DNA of 6,871 bases, taken from Myxococcales bacterium. Its GTDB lineage: Bacteria; Myxococcota_A; Polyangia; Polyangiales; Polyangiaceae. Location of the stretch: the NCBI GenBank assembly GCA_013298325.1, contig JAAFHJ010000267.1, forward strand, positions 1 through 6,871, given 5' to 3'. The notes beneath the pieces are model-generated. The model saw only the letters and a program-made list of their open reading frames with translations, searched no databases and was not told where the DNA came from. Below, one piece after another: positions 4,766 to 6,871 of this stretch. Within the stretch, counting starts at the first letter, position 1, and every line of letters starts with the position of its first letter. The position numbers and the translations under genes were made by a program.

Positions 4766-6871
4766 ATGCAGGAACTTCTCGGCGGCTACCGAATCCTCGA
4801 GACGCGGGCGGCAGCCGCTACCGGGTCCAAAACGCCGTTTTACCTCGCGGAACGGGACGAACTTGCCCCCGGAATGCCGGCGGGAATGCGCTTTCTCCTG
4901 AAAGTATTGCCCCGCGAAGTTTTCCTAGAAATTCCTCCTGCGGCGGTCGCCCGCGAGTCGCACGCAGGCATGTCGATTGAGTCGTCGATTGCCGAGTTCG
5001 TGCGCTGGGCTCGTTGTTACGCGACCCTCTCCCACGCCGCGCTTGTGCGCCTTTTCGAGGTCTTCGAGTACGAGGAGCGGATCGTCCTCGTCCTCGACCC
5101 GCTAGAAACACCTCCGCTCGCGACGTGGCTTCAGCGCCTCTCCGCGCGAACCCAAGTCCTCGATGACGGGTCGATCGCGTGGATCGGCACGCGGCTTTTT
5201 GGGGCGCTCTCCGCCGCTCACGCCGTGCGTGATCCGGTGACCGGTCAGCCCACACCGATCGCCCATGGGGCGATCTCCCCCCAGTGCGTGCTCGTCTCCA
5301 CAAGAGGGGACGTCCGCCTCTCCGGATACCCGTGGGTGGCGACGCCGACGGTGCTTCCCCCGTCGCGTTTTCACCGCGCCCCCGAACAGGCCAGGAGTGG
5401 GGTAACGACCGCAAGGAGTGATATTTATTCGGCCTGTCTGCTGCTTTGGGAGCTCTACGCGCGAAAAGGGGCGGTCCCGCGCACGTTAGCGCCTGCAGAA
5501 ATCGACGCACGCCTCGCCGAGCCGAACCTCCCTCCGCTCGAAGTACTCCGCCCCGATTTGCCACCGCGGCTCATCGATGGGCTCCGCCGTGGGCTTGTCC
5601 CCGACGAACGGCTACGTGGCGCAACCGCCGGCGAACTCCTTGGACTTTTTCAAGAATTGTCACGCGGTGGTGAAGCGCGGCTCGCAACGACGTTGCGAAC
5701 CTTGGACGATGCCCCACCGAGTCGCGCCCCTTCGAGTCGCTATCCCGGCGCCCGCGTGACGGACGAGTTGGTGAGCGACGCTGCGACGGTTGTAGGGTCC
5801 CACGACGCGAAGACCGTCGCCGGAGACGCAGCGGCCTACGGCGCGATTCCGAGCCCAGCCGCCCCGCTGCAGGCCACCGCGTCGGCGGCGCCAAGGCCGG
5901 CCCCGCGCCCGTCGGAAACCGGAATGAAAGCGGCGAGTCCGACGCCGCCTCGCGCGACGCCAGCAGTGCCGCGCGCAAGGCCGTCGCAACCAGGAATGCA
6001 GGCGCAGGCACGCGACGAGCTGGCACCGAAAGCCGCCGTCCCCGCGCGCACCAATCTCGGAAAGGCGACGCTCCTCGGAATTAGCGCCGCAGGGTCGGAA
6101 CCGCCGGCAGCGCTTCCGCCGCCGACGCCCCGGCCACGGCCGCCGACGCCCCCCCCGGTGCGGCCTGCCGCGGCCGTGGCCCCCGCAGGCGGCTTTGAAC
6201 GGCTATCTGCCGCAGATTTGCTCGCAGAAGCCGGCATGCCTGTCGGCGATTCGGAGCCGCCGGGCAAGCTTCCGTTCGGAACGAAGGGGCCCGAGCCGCG
6301 AACCCAGCGTATGCCCCCCCAACGGCCGCAACCGCCGGCCGGTCGCGCATCGCCCTCGGAGGCGGCAGCCGGCTTTCAGTCGTCGGTGAAAAAGGCCGAG
6401 GAGGAACTGGCCGCCCTTGGCGCGTCGAAGCCGCTTTTCGTGGACGACCCGTCGGAAACGGAGGCGACGACTCAGCTGCCAGCGCTCGACGAAAATGGGG
6501 CCCCGTCGCAAAAAGGGGCCGATTTCCTGCCTGGAAGTTCCCGCGATGTCGCGCTGCCCGTTGCTCCCCGCGAGCCATCCGCCCCGTGGGCGGTTGAGCC
6601 GCCGGCGCGCCCCCAGGCGCCAAGTGCGGAGATCTGGTCCCCCGCCCCGTCGATCCCACCCCCGGGCCCCGTTGCAGTCGGAGACCCGTTTGCCGCGCCA
6701 TTGCCTCCGCCCGGCCAGGCCCCTCCTCTTGCGCAGCCATTCGCGCCGTTCGCTCCGAGCGAGGTCGCTGCGAACGCAGACGACGTTTCTGCGCCGATGC
6801 CCCCACCGGTTCTCCCCGCCCCGCCCGCTGCCTCGAAAGCCCCTCTATTTATGGGACTTTTTGCCGCAGTT
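4766..6871 (+). CDS. Predicted pseudokinase: Ser/Thr-kinase-like domain with long Pro/Ala-rich linker (3'-truncated)
   Basis: The frame is open from ATG 4766 to the window end (702 codons, no stop). Residues about 5-300 follow the Hanks-type Ser/Thr kinase order: an entry strand (GGYRIL), a beta-3 lysine (LLKVL, K46), SHAALVRLFEVFE (89-101), a catalytic-loop equivalent (HGAISPQCV, 167-175), APEQAR (205-210) and the alpha-F SDIYSACLLLWEL (Asp219). Key catalytic positions are lost: the Gly-rich loop is degenerate, the alpha-C Glu aligns with W81, and HRDxKxxN reads HGAxSxxC, so the catalytic Asp is A169, Lys is S171 and Asn is C174. DFG reads GYP (187-189). It should therefore not phosphorylate by the usual mechanism, while structural residues remain. 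Residues about 305-690 are Pro/Ala-rich linker, and the final residues (APLFMGLFAAV) look like the start of a membrane helix, as in receptor-type kinases. A role as scaffold or sensor is inference. Confidence 0.82.
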   Translation, partial: MQELLGGYRILETRAAAATGSKTPFYLAERDELAPGMPAGMRFLLKVLPREVFLEIPPAAVARESHAGMSIESSIAEFVRWARCYATLSHAALVRLFEVFEYEERIVLVLDPLETPPLATWLQRLSARTQVLDDGSIAWIGTRLFGALSAAHAVRDPVTGQPTPIAHGAISPQCVLVSTRGDVRLSGYPWVATPTVLPPSRFHRAPEQARSGVTTARSDIYSACLLLWELYARKGAVPRTLAPAEIDARLAEPNLPPLEVLRPDLPPRLIDGLRRGLVPDERLRGATAGELLGLFQELSRGGEARLATTLRTLDDAPPSRAPSSRYPGARVTDELVSDAATVVGSHDAKTVAGDAAAYGAIPSPAAPLQATASAAPRPAPRPSETGMKAASPTPPRATPAVPRARPSQPGMQAQARDELAPKAAVPARTNLGKATLLGISAAGSEPPAALPPPTPRPRPPTPPPVRPAAAVAPAGGFERLSAADLLAEAGMPVGDSEPPGKLPFGTKGPEPRTQRMPPQRPQPPAGRASPSEAAAGFQSSVKKAEEELAALGASKPLFVDDPSETEATTQLPALDENGAPSQKGADFLPGSSRDVALPVAPREPSAPWAVEPPARPQAPSAEIWSPAPSIPPPGPVAVGDPFAAPLPPPGQAPPLAQPFAPFAPSEVAANADDVSAPMPPPVLPAPPAASKAPLFMGLFAAV
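5678..6838 (+). repeat. Pro/Ala-rich low-complexity linker of the kinase-like protein
   Basis: About 390 codons encode mostly Pro, Ala, Gly, Ser and charged residues with many short proline runs. Two features break the monotony: a short helical-looking patch FERLSAADLLAEAGM (477-491) and an acidic coiled patch SVKKAEEELAALGASK (540-555). Both could be binding segments for partner proteins. The bases show strong G/C bias, which also creates long meaningless antisense open frames. Confidence 0.7.

Noticed and set aside
4818..5564. 248-codon minus-strand frame opposite the kinase domain
   Set aside because: Arg/Gly/Ser-rich antisense shadow; the plus strand keeps kinase motifs throughout.
6081..6806. 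241-codon minus-strand frame opposite the linker
   Set aside because: Mirror of the Pro/Ala-rich codons on the plus strand; Arg/Ala/Pro composition and no motifs.

Overview
The window looks like chromosomal DNA of a high-GC, large-genome Gram-negative bacterium, most likely a member of the Myxococcota (Polyangia-like). The reasons are the high GC at third codon positions, a lipoprotein with an Ala/Asp/Pro-rich linker behind its lipobox, and a eukaryotic-type Ser/Thr-kinase-like protein with a very long Pro/Ala-rich linker. The lineage is an inference from style; there is no marker gene. No rRNA, tRNA, CRISPR array, transposase or integrase is visible.

Layout, left to right. (1) 1-969 (+) is the 3' part of an RND/MMPL-family membrane exporter, with its start outside the window. 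(2) 1123-1485 (+) is a small unrecognised soluble protein with a weak helix-turn-helix-like segment. (3) Its stop nearly meets the stop of a convergent three-gene minus-strand run. Transcribed from 3978 down to 1495, this run holds a small one-span membrane protein (160 aa), a lipase/esterase of the alpha/beta-hydrolase fold (389 aa) and an exported lipoprotein (241 aa). Intergenic gaps are 26 and 79 bases, so co-transcription is plausible. (4) A 142-base divergent spacer (3979-4120) separates this run from the plus-strand genes. (5) 4121-4645 (+) is a TerB-like acidic helical protein. (6) 4766 to the window end (+) is an open frame of 702 codons without a stop. It encodes a kinase-fold protein that has lost the catalytic Asp, the DFG Asp and the alpha-C Glu, followed by about 390 residues of Pro/Ala-rich linker and what looks like the start of a membrane segment.

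The most interesting item is the last gene. It is a predicted pseudokinase with receptor-like architecture, next to a TerB-like gene, and its linker carries three short Thr motifs of the form T-[VL]-x-G. The minus-strand cluster may act at the cell envelope (lipid hydrolysis plus membrane and lipoprotein partners), and the truncated MMPL exporter is also an envelope function, but no pathway linking all of them can be shown from sequence alone. None of this proves a new system; the pseudokinase/TerB pair and the lipase cluster are the two testable leads.
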